19,836 nt of DNA from Gammaproteobacteria bacterium (GCA_011371465.1 DRQL01000126.1:1-19836), one strand, 5' to 3'; positions 6,583 to 13,692 are shown, counted from the first letter of the stretch. Program-made: numbers and translations. The notes: generated by a model from the sequence alone, not told the origin.

Positions 6583-7788
6583 ATGTCGGACGAAATCGAA
6601 ACCAAGCTCAGTGCCGCGCGCACCCGCCTGATCCTGGACCGTCCTTTCCTGGGGGCACTGGTGCTGCGGTTGCCCATGCACGCGACCAAACCGGAACGTT
6701 GCAAGACCATCGGTACCGACGTACGCGCGCTGTACTACAACCCCGAGTACATCAGCCGGCTGTCTCTTGACCAGACCCAGTACGTGCTGGCGCACGAAGC
6801 CCTGCACTGCGCCCTGTCGCACTTCGCCCGCCGTCAGCACCGCGTCAAGCAGCGCTGGGATATCGCCTGTGACCTGGCGATTAACCCGCTGTTGATCCGG
6901 GAAGGGCTCAAACCCCCGCCTGGCGTGCTGCTGAACAGCGGTTTCGAGGGCATGATGGCCGAGGAGATCTACCCGTTCATCGATGAGGATACGGAAGAAG
7001 AGACCCACGATGATCATTTCTACGACCAGGAAGACCGTGCGCAGGGATCTTCCGGCGGACAGCCGCTCGACCAGGACGAGAGCAAGGGCGGTGGTTCCGG
7101 TGACAGTGACTCCGAACCGCAGGAAAGCGGACAGGCACCGCGGCCGCTGAGCGAAACCGAGCAGGAGCAACTGGCGGTGCAGTGGCGGCAGCGGCTGGCG
7201 GGCGCCGCCCAGCAGGCGCAGGCGGCCGGCAAGCTGGGTGCCACCATGGCGCGCCTGGTCGAGCACCTGCTGCAGCCGCAACTGCCCTGGCGCATGCTGC
7301 TGGCCCGTTACATGACCGCGGCTGCGCGTGACGACTACAGCTACCAGCGGCCTTCGCGCCGCGAAGGCAATGCCATTCTGCCGTCGCTGAAAAGTGCGCA
7401 GATCGAAGTAGTGGTCATCCTCGATACCAGCGGTTCCATCAACGATACCGAACTGCGGGAATTTGTTTCCGAAATCGACGCCATCAAGGGCCAGATGCGC
7501 GCACGGCTTACGCTGCACGCCTGCGACGCGGAGCTGTGCAAAAACGGGCCCTGGTGTTTCGAACCCTGGGAAGCGTTCAGCCTGCCCGCGAACCTCTACG
7601 GACGCGGGGGTACCCGCTTTACGCCCGCCTTCGAATGGCTGGAGCGCAGCGACCGTAAACCGGACCTGGTGGTGTATTTCACGGATGCCGAGGGTGAATT
7701 TCCGAAAACCGAACCCGGTTTCCCGGTGCTCTGGCTGGTCAAGGGGCGCGGCAAGGTGCCCTGGGGGCAGCGTATCCAGTTGAACTAG
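6583..7788 (+). CDS. VWA-like protein with N-terminal HExxH domain (DUF2201 type)
   Basis: The 401-residue protein has two recognisable halves. The N-terminal half contains a zinc-peptidase-like motif YVLAHEALHCALSH (His71, Glu72, His75), then WDIACDLAINPLL. A low-complexity acidic and Gly/Ser/Gln linker covers about residues 133-195. The C-terminal half is a VWA domain with a near-complete MIDAS: DTSGS at 281-285, Thr344 in GGTRFTPAF and Asp368 in YFTDAEGEF. From memory this matches the DUF2201 N-terminal metallopeptidase-like plus VWA-like arrangement. It directly follows the MoxR ATPase and is almost certainly its partner; the MIDAS would bind a metal and a client. Whether HEALH is an active protease is unproven. 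ATG 6583 was chosen over TTG 6571; neither has a good ribosome binding site. Confidence 0.88.
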   Translation: MSDEIETKLSAARTRLILDRPFLGALVLRLPMHATKPERCKTIGTDVRALYYNPEYISRLSLDQTQYVLAHEALHCALSHFARRQHRVKQRWDIACDLAINPLLIREGLKPPPGVLLNSGFEGMMAEEIYPFIDEDTEEETHDDHFYDQEDRAQGSSGGQPLDQDESKGGGSGDSDSEPQESGQAPRPLSETEQEQLAVQWRQRLAGAAQQAQAAGKLGATMARLVEHLLQPQLPWRMLLARYMTAAARDDYSYQRPSRREGNAILPSLKSAQIEVVVILDTSGSINDTELREFVSEIDAIKGQMRARLTLHACDAELCKNGPWCFEPWEAFSLPANLYGRGGTRFTPAFEWLERSDRKPDLVVYFTDAEGEFPKTEPGFPVLWLVKGRGKVPWGQRIQLN

Positions 7789-7824
7789 CCCGCCCGCACT
7801 TCAGGAATCCGCTGTTTCTGCCGC

Positions 7825-7854
7825 TATAAAGGTGCTGCGAACGGCGGGCCGTTC
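7825..7854 (+). promoter_or_regulatory. Possible promoter -10 with adjacent palindromic operator-like site
   Basis: TATAAA at 7825-7830 is followed 8 nt later by GAACGGC (7839-7845), GG and GCCGTTC (7848-7854), a perfect 7-bp inverted repeat. Another GAACGG occurs at 7863-7868. No convincing -35 is seen upstream of TATAAA, so the promoter part is weak. The position is right for control of the HDOD gene starting at 7925. Confidence 0.35.
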
Positions 7855-7924
7855 CCGGCGCTGAACGGACTCGACATCACTGCACGGATGCGCTTCGAAA
7901 CCATCCGGCAGGTGCTTCGGACGC

Positions 7925-8839
7925 ATGGCAACCGTACTCGAATCCGACCAGATCCGCTCCATCGAGCAGCGTATCCAGAAAGTCTATGAATTGCCGCCCA
8001 TGCCGGAGCTGGGGCGCCGAATTCTCGAGCTGCAATCTGACCCCGGGGCCGATGCCCGCAAGCTGGCTGCCATCGTGCAGCTGGATCCCAGTCTTGCCGC
8101 CCAGGTGATCCGTTACGCCAGCTCCTCGTACTACGGCTATACCGGGCGGGTGACCAATATCCAGGAAGCCATTGCCCGCGTGCTGGGTTACGACCTGGTG
8201 CTCTACCTGGCGCTCGGCCTGGCCGCCGGCCGGTCTTTCCGCATCCCTGATCAGGGACCGCTGGGACTGACGCGCTTCTGGGAACACGCGGTCTGTAGCG
8301 CTGTGCTGGTGCAGAAACTGGCGGCCATCCTGCCCGAACCCATGCGCCCGCCGGCGGGTCTGGGTTACCTGTGTGGCCTGCTGCACGATTTCGGCGTGCT
8401 GCTGCTGGGGCATCTGTTTCCACCGGAATTCCAGCTGCTCAACAAGATGGCGCAACTGAATCCGGGGTGCTCGGTGGCAGAGCTGGAAGGTCGTCTGCTG
8501 GGTATGGGGCAGGCCCGGGATATGCTTGCACTGGGCCACGCGCGTATCGGCGCCTGGCTGATGCAGGCCTGGAAAATGCCCGATGCACTGGAGATCACGC
8601 TGCTGGAGCACCACAATGCTGACTACCGGGGTGATGAAGAGATCCTCGTCCACCTGGTCCAGCTGGCCGATTTCCTGTACCTGAACCGGGAGGATCTGCC
8701 CGGGCCGGAGCGGCTCCCGGCCGCGAGCCTGGACCTGCTGCAGTTGTTGCCGGAGCCGGTGCTGGAGACGGCCCGGCAGGTTTTTTCCGCGCAGAAGGAT
8801 TTCCGGTCGCTGTCGAAACTGCTGGCCGGGACTTCATAA
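7925..8839 (+). CDS. HDOD-domain signalling protein
   Basis: The 304-residue protein is almost entirely one HDOD domain, an HD-superfamily relative common in bacterial signalling and usually without proven enzyme activity. Visible features are the N-terminal LPPMPELGRRILELQSDPGAD region and the AAIVQLDPSLAAQVIRYASS segment. The histidine/aspartate series follows: His121 (FWEHAV), His154-Asp155 (CGLLHDFG), His205 (LGHARIGAWLMQAWKMPD), His229-His230 (LLEHH) and Asp249 (VQLAD). No receiver, GGDEF or EAL domain is fused to it. The ATG at 7925 has a modest AGGTG 10 nt upstream. It stands alone between the MoxR/VWA pair and adk, so its signalling partner is not evident, although a diguanylate cyclase gene lies 1.3 kb downstream. 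Confidence 0.88.
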   Translation: MATVLESDQIRSIEQRIQKVYELPPMPELGRRILELQSDPGADARKLAAIVQLDPSLAAQVIRYASSSYYGYTGRVTNIQEAIARVLGYDLVLYLALGLAAGRSFRIPDQGPLGLTRFWEHAVCSAVLVQKLAAILPEPMRPPAGLGYLCGLLHDFGVLLLGHLFPPEFQLLNKMAQLNPGCSVAELEGRLLGMGQARDMLALGHARIGAWLMQAWKMPDALEITLLEHHNADYRGDEEILVHLVQLADFLYLNREDLPGPERLPAASLDLLQLLPEPVLETARQVFSAQKDFRSLSKLLAGTS

Positions 8840-8894
8840 ACAGCCCGCATCACCATATACATTCTACTGTGTGTTACCGACATCGCTGCGCGGG

Positions 8895-8900
8895 GATAAT
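8895..8900 (+). promoter_or_regulatory. Possible adk promoter -10 element
   Basis: GATAAT at 8895-8900 resembles a sigma-70 -10 box about 100 nt before adk. No recognisable -35 lies at the expected distance, so this is a weak call. Confidence 0.3.
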
Positions 8901-8918
8901 ACCCGGGCCGGTATCCGT

Positions 8919-8959
8919 GTCATTGAAACCACCGGACTCCGGTATACGCCGGCAATGAC
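8919..8959. repeat. Short palindromic intergenic repeat upstream of adk
   Basis: GTCATTG (8919-8925) and CAATGAC (8953-8959) form the outer arms. Inside are CCGG and the small hairpin CCGGTATACGCCGG. The style resembles common interspersed repeats ending in CCGGAATGACG. The flank GACGAATGAAT that follows also follows the large palindrome at 4460-4540. Confidence 0.5.
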
Positions 8960-9003
8960 GCAAGACGAATGAATCAGAGATTCACCAGGTAAAGGAGAGT
9001 GCA

Positions 9004-9657
9004 ATGCGCATTATTTTGCTCGGCGGCCCGGGTGCCGGTAAGGGAACCCAGGCCAGTTTCATCAAGGATCGGTACGGTATTCCCCAGATTTCCACCGGCG
9101 ATATGCTGCGAGCCGCGGTAGCGGAAGGCAGCCCGCTGGGTGTTGAAGCCAAAAAAGTCATGGACGCCGGCGGACTGGTATCCGATGACATCATCCTGGG
9201 ACTGGTGAGGGAACGTATCGCTAAAGACGATTGCGCCAACGGGTTCCTGTTCGACGGTTTTCCGCGCACGCTGGCACAGGCGGAAGCGCTGAAAGAGCAG
9301 GGTGTGCCTGTCGACGCCGTGGTGGAAATCGATGTCGACGACGAAGAGATCGTTAAACGCATGAGCGGTCGCAGGGTGCACCTGGCTTCCGGCCGCACCT
9401 ATCACGTCGTATTCAACCCGCCGCAGCAGGAAGGCAGGGATGACGAAACCGGTGAACCGCTGGTGCAGCGTGATGACGACCAGGAGGAAACGGTACGCCA
9501 GCGACTGAAGGTGTACCATGACCAGACCGAACCGCTGATTGCTTATTACTCGGCGTGGGCTGCCGAGGGTCGCGAGGATTCCCCCCGCTATATCAAGGTG
9601 TCCGGAATCGGGAAGGTGGAAGAGGTGCGTGACGCCATCTTTGCCGGGCTGGGCTGA
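9004..9657 (+). CDS. adk: Adenylate kinase
   Basis: It catalyses ATP + AMP to 2 ADP in the cytosol and sets adenylate energy balance. The 217-residue product is of the long bacterial type. The P-loop GGPGAGKGT is at residues 7-15, the AMP-binding ISTGDMLR segment at about 29-36 and FDGFPRT at about 83-89. The LID domain (GRRVHLASGRTYHVVFNPPQQEGRDDETGEPLVQRDDD, about 122-160) has no zinc-binding cysteines, as in enterobacterial Adk. RQRLKVYHDQTEPLIAYY follows. The start is fixed by AAGGAGAG at 8992-8999, 4 nt before the ATG. It stands as a single gene with 514 non-coding bases after it. The identification is secure. Confidence 0.98.
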   Translation: MRIILLGGPGAGKGTQASFIKDRYGIPQISTGDMLRAAVAEGSPLGVEAKKVMDAGGLVSDDIILGLVRERIAKDDCANGFLFDGFPRTLAQAEALKEQGVPVDAVVEIDVDDEEIVKRMSGRRVHLASGRTYHVVFNPPQQEGRDDETGEPLVQRDDDQEETVRQRLKVYHDQTEPLIAYYSAWAAEGREDSPRYIKVSGIGKVEEVRDAIFAGLG

Positions 9658-10171
9658 AACTCGCCCCGGGCGTCGGAATTTATTACACTGGTATCGCGGA
9701 AACTGGAACGGAATAGTGGGGTTTCGCGTCAAAAATGTGTCGTTTTATACCGCTTGCCGGCACGGAAAGGTTGTCGAAAAGGGCTTCCGGGCCTGTCGTA
9801 AAACGGCGGATGCAGTGTAAGAAAATGTCCGTTTTCCTTGTCGGCGGACGGATGTGGCGCGGGTGCAGGCGGCCGGGAAACCGCTATTTTACTGATAAAA
9901 CGGTCAAATAAATGTCACCCTGGGCAGCCGTGCCGGAACGGCGGAAGGGTACCGCACGCCGGGGCGGGGAAACCCCCGCCCGGCGGTTGTACATTCGTAC
10001 CGGAAGCCGGTTTGTCCTTTGGGAGCAACGGGAGTAACTTGCTTGTGTGGCCCAGGTTACTGTGAATTCGTGCCGGCCGGATCAAGATGAACAATAACAA
10101 GATGCTTGATAACGATAAAAGGGCAGGCAACGCCCAGCCAACCAGCGGTGTCGCGGGAGTCGTTCCAGAGT
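9658..10171 (+). other. Long intergenic region with multiple predicted hairpins
   Basis: No convincing gene is found in these 514 bp. Structures that can be read directly are listed here. (a) CGCG-G-AAAC (9695-9703) pairs with GTTTCGCG (9721-9728). (b) CCGTTTT (9829-9835) can pair with AAAACGG at 9800-9806 or at 9897-9903. (c) GTCCG (9827-9831) can pair with CGGAC (9845-9849). (d) A GC-rich hairpin spans 9957-9985 around a GAAAC loop. (e) ACCGG-AAG-CCGGT is at 9999-10011. (f) GTAACTTG (10034-10041) pairs with CAGGTTAC (10053-10060). The region could be a structured 5' leader of the diguanylate cyclase gene, a small RNA, or simply old non-coding sequence. No known riboswitch consensus was recognised. 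Confidence 0.5.
9957..9985 (+). other. Strong GC-rich hairpin in the leader region
   Basis: CGCC-GGGG-C-GGGG pairs with CCCC-C-G-CCC-GGCG around a three-A loop, giving about 12 base pairs with two single-base bulges. It is not followed by a T-run. Confidence 0.6.
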
Positions 10172-11782
10172 ATGAGCGAAACTGAGCTCCAGGCGATCGA
10201 AACCACCGGCGTGCAAAAAGTACTGCGTCTGCTGGAGGCAGTGCGGCGCTCACCGACGGGTGCTGTGATCTATAACCAGGTGGAGCGCATGCTGCAGGAT
10301 GTGCTCGACAGCCGGAAAGCCACCGAGCAGGTCTATATCACCCTGATCAACCAGTTGCTCACCGCCTACATCGGACACCTGCGTGAAGGCTCTCCGTTGC
10401 ACATGCAGGTGCGTTTGCTGCAGGTGCGCCTGCAACCACCGCTTGCAGCGGGCGACCTGGCCGCGCTGCAGGATTATATCGACCGGTATGCAACGCATAT
10501 CGCCGCACTGGCGGAGCTCGATTCCGACCTGTTCCGGCAGGCCGTCGAACCCTTGCTGGCCGCGTTCGGTATTGCCGGGCAGGCACAGCCGGAAGCGGAA
10601 TCGCCGGATACCGACCAGGAGCGCAGTGGTACGGCTGCGACTGAAGCAGCGGAAGCCATCGAAACGGAAACACCGTCTGAAACCGGGGTTACGGAGGAAA
10701 CCGGACTGACGGAGCCCGGTCCCGCGGCCGATGACTGGACACCCGAAGAAGCGGCGGAAGAACCGGAATCCGACCGGCCTGACTGGCGGGATACCGCCAC
10801 CGCAGAGGAGGTGCCTGACGCCGACGACGATACAGCGCCACTGGCCGAAGCGGCCGCGGCAACGGATCCCAGGCACAACAAGGCAGATACCCAGGTGGAT
10901 ACGGTGTACCGCAGCCACCTCGATTCCAAGCGCCGCGATATTCAGAAACTGCAGTCCACGCTGGCCGAGCAGGTGCTGGGCACCATTGCACAGAACGAGG
11001 AATTCGGTGTCCTGCTCGAGGTGGTGCTGGGCGAATTGCGCCAGGCCGGTGATGGCCGGGAACTGGAAGACCTGCGCTGGACCCTGGTGCGCGAAATCGA
11101 AAAACTCACCAAGGCCCACCACGAACTGGCCGAGAAGCTGGACAGCACACACCATTACCTGCAGATCATCGAGTCGGACAGCCGCCAGTTGAGCGACGAG
11201 CTCACCCGGGTGCGCCTGCTGAGCCTGACCGACGAACTGACCGGCCTGCCCAACCGGCGTGCCTTCCTGCGCCGGATCGAGGACGAGGTGGCGCGTGTGC
11301 AACGCTATGGTTTTCCGTTGTCACTGGCGCTGATGGACCTCGATCACTTCAAGCAGGTGAACGACAAGTACGGCCACGCCGGTGGCGATGAAGTGCTGCA
11401 AATCTATTCGAGGAATATACTTTCCATCTTCAGGCACCATGACCTGGTGGCACGTTACGGTGGTGAGGAGTTTGCCGTATTGTTGCCCAACACCGACGAA
11501 GAGGGTTCGATGCGTGCCCTCACCAAGGTGCGGGGCCGTGCCCTGGAGACCCGCTGGCAGGCCAACGGTGACATGATACCGGTGCCCTCTTTTTCGGCGG
11601 GCGTCTCGCTCTACAAGCCGGGTGAGACCGCCAGTGCGTTTATAGAGCGGGCCGACAAGGCCCTGTACCGCGCCAAGCGGCTGGGCCGCAACCGGGTGGA
11701 AATGGACGCGACGTACCGCAACGAGCCCGAAGACGCCGGGACCACGACGGCTGCCGGTGAACGCCAGCGCGGCGAATCCTGA
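10172..11782 (+). CDS. Diguanylate cyclase with C-terminal GGDEF domain
   Basis: It makes cyclic di-GMP from two GTP. The 536-residue protein has a helical N-terminal region (about 1-135) not assigned to a known domain and a Glu/Asp/Ala/Thr-rich linker (about 137-235). A helical, possibly coiled-coil stretch (about 245-350) follows, then a complete GGDEF domain (about 352-512). That domain shows LTDELTGLPNRRAFLRRIEDE, the metal-binding LALMDLDHFKQVND (Asp389), the active-site loop GGEEF at 430-434, and an inhibitory I-site RHHD (421-424) five residues before it. The enzyme should therefore be active and feedback-inhibited. No transmembrane segment or signal peptide is seen. ATG 10172 is preferred over an in-frame TTG at 10106; ribosome binding site support is modest (GGGAG at 10155). 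It is preceded by a 514-bp structured region. Confidence 0.92.
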   Translation: MSETELQAIETTGVQKVLRLLEAVRRSPTGAVIYNQVERMLQDVLDSRKATEQVYITLINQLLTAYIGHLREGSPLHMQVRLLQVRLQPPLAAGDLAALQDYIDRYATHIAALAELDSDLFRQAVEPLLAAFGIAGQAQPEAESPDTDQERSGTAATEAAEAIETETPSETGVTEETGLTEPGPAADDWTPEEAAEEPESDRPDWRDTATAEEVPDADDDTAPLAEAAAATDPRHNKADTQVDTVYRSHLDSKRRDIQKLQSTLAEQVLGTIAQNEEFGVLLEVVLGELRQAGDGRELEDLRWTLVREIEKLTKAHHELAEKLDSTHHYLQIIESDSRQLSDELTRVRLLSLTDELTGLPNRRAFLRRIEDEVARVQRYGFPLSLALMDLDHFKQVNDKYGHAGGDEVLQIYSRNILSIFRHHDLVARYGGEEFAVLLPNTDEEGSMRALTKVRGRALETRWQANGDMIPVPSFSAGVSLYKPGETASAFIERADKALYRAKRLGRNRVEMDATYRNEPEDAGTTTAAGERQRGES

Positions 11783-11803
11783 TCCGGCCGGTACGGACAG
11801 GCC

Positions 11804-11828
11804 AGCCATAGAGGTTTCTATGGTTTTT
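11804..11828 (+). terminator. Rho-independent terminator of the diguanylate cyclase gene
   Basis: CCATAGA (11806-11812), loop GGTT and TCTATGG (11817-11823), extendable by AG/TT, are followed directly by TTTTT (11824-11828). It lies 21 nt after the stop codon, the clearest terminator in the window. Confidence 0.85.
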
Positions 11829-11843
11829 ACTTAATCCTTCACT

Positions 11844-11852
11844 TGCTACACT
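11844..11852 (+). promoter_or_regulatory. Putative extended -10 promoter of the thioredoxin gene
   Basis: TGCTACACT is an extended -10 (TGN-TACACT) about 42 nt before the ATG, placed just after the upstream terminator. The -35 region (TTTTTA at 11824-11829) is poor, which is tolerable with an extended -10. Confidence 0.5.
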
Positions 11853-11893
11853 GTCCGTTTCCGGATGAAAACCACGCGCAGGCACCAGTCACT

Positions 11894-12262
11894 ATGGCAA
11901 CGATCGAACTCAACAATGAAAACCTCCAGGACACTATCAAGAACAATGCCATCGTGCTGATCGATTTCTGGGCCTCCTGGTGTGGCCCCTGCCAGAGTTT
12001 CGGGCCGGTATTCGAGGCCGCTTCGGAAAAGAACCCGGACATGGTTTTTGCCAAGGTGAATACCGAAGAGCAGCAGGAACTCGCTGCTCATTTCCAGGTG
12101 CGCTCCATCCCCATGCTGGCCATATTCAAGGAACAGATCCTGGTGTTTTCCCAGCCGGGCGCGTTACCGGCCTCGGCACTGGATCAGCTGATCGGGCAGG
12201 TAAAGGAGCTGGACATGGACAAGGTGCGCGCGGATATCGCCGAGCAGCAGAACAAGGCCTGA
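11894..12262 (+). CDS. Thioredoxin family protein
   Basis: This is a small cytosolic dithiol-disulfide oxidoreductase of 122 residues. The active-site segment is VLIDFWASWCGPCQSFGPVFE with Cys30 and Cys33. The cis-proline is in VRSIPMLAIFK, and the later strand ILVFSQPGALP matches the usual GxxP region. Length and motifs fit classical thioredoxin, with about 14 extra residues at the C-terminus (DMDKVRADIAEQQNKA) that look helical. The start is ATG 11894, which gives the normal N-terminus; an in-frame upstream codon at 11843 is inside the promoter. It ends 2 nt from the moeA stop on the other strand. Whether it is the main thioredoxin (TrxA) of this organism cannot be judged. Confidence 0.93.
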   Translation: MATIELNNENLQDTIKNNAIVLIDFWASWCGPCQSFGPVFEAASEKNPDMVFAKVNTEEQQELAAHFQVRSIPMLAIFKEQILVFSQPGALPASALDQLIGQVKELDMDKVRADIAEQQNKA

Positions 12263-12264
12263 AC

Positions 12265-13524
12265 TCAGTACAGGTCGGCAAACGGCTGCACGCCGACCCA
12301 CTCCCCCTTGCGGACGCCGCTGCTCTCCGCCGGCAGCAGAATGAAACAGTTGGCGCGGCTCATGGAGGTCAGCAGGTGCGACCCTTGCATGCCGGTACTG
12401 CTTACCGTCAGCCCGCCGTCCGGCCCTGTCTCCAGTACCCCGCGTTGAAACTCCATGCGTCCGGGCGCCTTTTTCAGATCGGCGGTACAGCGTGCCTGCA
12501 CCTGTAAGGGGTCACGCGGGTTTTCGCCGTTCATCCTGCGTATGGCGGGCAACACGAACTGGTAAAAGGTCACCATGACCGATACCGGGTTACCCGGAAG
12601 ACCGAAGAAGACTGCATTGTCCAGGCGGCCGAATGCCAGTGGTTTGCCCGGTTTCATGGCCATGCGCCAGAAATTGATTTCACCCAGTTCCTCCAGCGTT
12701 TCGGTGACGTAGTCGGCCTCGCCCACCGAGACTCCGCCGGAGGTCAGTACCAGGTCCGCCATGTCCGCAGCCTGCCGGAAGGCTTCCCGCACCGCGTCAC
12801 GTTGATCGGGGATGACCCCGAGGTCATAACACTCGATGGTCGGCCGGTTCAGCATGCTGTGCAGGGTGTAGCGGTTGCTGTCGTAGATCTGCCCCGCGGC
12901 CAGTGGCGTGCCGATACCGGTTAACTCGTCACCGGTCGAAAAATAGGCGACCCGCAGGCGTCGCACAACGCTGATTTCGGCGATGCCAACCGAGGCCAGC
13001 AACCCGGTTTCCGCCGCGCCGATGCGTACCCCGGGTGCCAGTACCGTATCGCCACAGCGGGTGTCTTCGCCCGCGTGGCGCACATGCTGTCCGCTGCGTA
13101 CCCCCTGCGCGGCAAAGCGGATCTGTTCACCGTCCCGTTCCACCTGTTCCTGCATGATGACGGTGTCAGCCCCGCCCGGCATGACCGCGCCGGTCATGAT
13201 GCGTACGCATTGCCCGGCCTGTACTTCACCTGTAAAGGGAGTGCCGGCAAAGGATGCACCGATCACCGTCAGGGTGACCTGTGTGCCGCCGGTACAGTCT
13301 TCGCCGCGTACCGCGTAGCCGTCCATCGCGGAGTTGTCGAAAGGCGGTACATCGATGCCGGATGTAATCGCTGTGGCCAGTATGCGACCCGTAGCGGCCC
13401 GGAGCGGCAGTTGCTCGCTGGCATCCAGCGGGGCTATCGCCTGCAGGATACGTTCCCGGCCCTGTGCGACGCTTAACAGGGACTGTCCGGGGCTGGCGCA
13501 GCAGTCGGTGGCAGTGGGGTTCAT
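12265..13524 (-). CDS. moeA: Molybdopterin molybdenumtransferase MoeA
   Basis: MoeA inserts molybdate into adenylylated molybdopterin to form the molybdenum cofactor. The 419-residue protein (E. coli 411) has the expected order of motifs. They are PLRAATGRILATAITSGIDVPPFDNSAMDGYAVR at the start, VRIMTGAVMPGGADTVIMQE, the MoaB/Mog-like domain with FSTGDELTG, LTSGGVSVGEADYV, WRMAMKPGKPLAFGRL and FFGLPGNPVSVMVTF, then a C-terminal beta domain. ATG 13524 was chosen because family similarity begins there and GGAG (plus-strand CTCC, 13532-13535) lies 7 nt upstream; a further 34 codons of open frame upstream look non-coding. No other molybdenum-cofactor gene is nearby. The identification is secure. 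Confidence 0.97.
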   Translation of the reverse strand: MNPTATDCCASPGQSLLSVAQGRERILQAIAPLDASEQLPLRAATGRILATAITSGIDVPPFDNSAMDGYAVRGEDCTGGTQVTLTVIGASFAGTPFTGEVQAGQCVRIMTGAVMPGGADTVIMQEQVERDGEQIRFAAQGVRSGQHVRHAGEDTRCGDTVLAPGVRIGAAETGLLASVGIAEISVVRRLRVAYFSTGDELTGIGTPLAAGQIYDSNRYTLHSMLNRPTIECYDLGVIPDQRDAVREAFRQAADMADLVLTSGGVSVGEADYVTETLEELGEINFWRMAMKPGKPLAFGRLDNAVFFGLPGNPVSVMVTFYQFVLPAIRRMNGENPRDPLQVQARCTADLKKAPGRMEFQRGVLETGPDGGLTVSSTGMQGSHLLTSMSRANCFILLPAESSGVRKGEWVGVQPFADLY

Positions 13525-13569
13525 GCGGGCACTCCGTTCGGTGTTGGGGGCAGGTAGCTGGACATGGAT

Positions 13570-13578
13570 TTTATAACA
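13570..13578 (-). promoter_or_regulatory. Putative extended -10 promoter of moeA
   Basis: Read on the minus strand, TGTTATAAA forms a TGN-TATAAA extended -10 about 46 nt before the moeA start. No clear -35 is present. The rest of the 168-bp moeA-xerD divergent region shows no convincing xerD promoter. Confidence 0.5.
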
Positions 13579-13692
13579 TTCTGTGACGGTCTGCGGTGCG
13601 ATCGACGGTGAACGGACGTCTGTCATGCCAGCGGCGCCGTGCGCCGGGTTTATGGTAGGGTGGCAGAGTGACGACGCGAGGACCGATGCCAG

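Noticed and set aside
6130..7518. Minus-strand open frame of 462 codons opposite the MoxR and VWA genes
   Set aside because: It is the mirror of GC-rich coding sequence; the product is His/Gln/Arg-rich with no motif, while the plus strand encodes clear domains.
9816..9835. GacA-type activator site (TGTAAG) in the non-coding region
   Set aside because: Only the left half TGTAAG is present; the matching CTTACA half is absent.
9838..10065. Small open frame of 75 codons
   Set aside because: TTG start, no ribosome binding site, unlikely composition rich in Gly/Pro/Cys, and it overlaps the strong hairpins.
9910..10100. Cyclic di-GMP (GEMM) riboswitch before the diguanylate cyclase gene
   Set aside because: The conserved core segments and closing hairpin of this class are not present.
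10106..10171. Upstream TTG extension of the diguanylate cyclase
   Set aside because: The added residues look like translated leader; ATG 10172 gives a more normal start.
13525..13626. 34-codon N-terminal extension of MoeA
   Set aside because: It covers the putative promoter and lies upstream of a good ribosome binding site; family similarity starts after ATG 13524.
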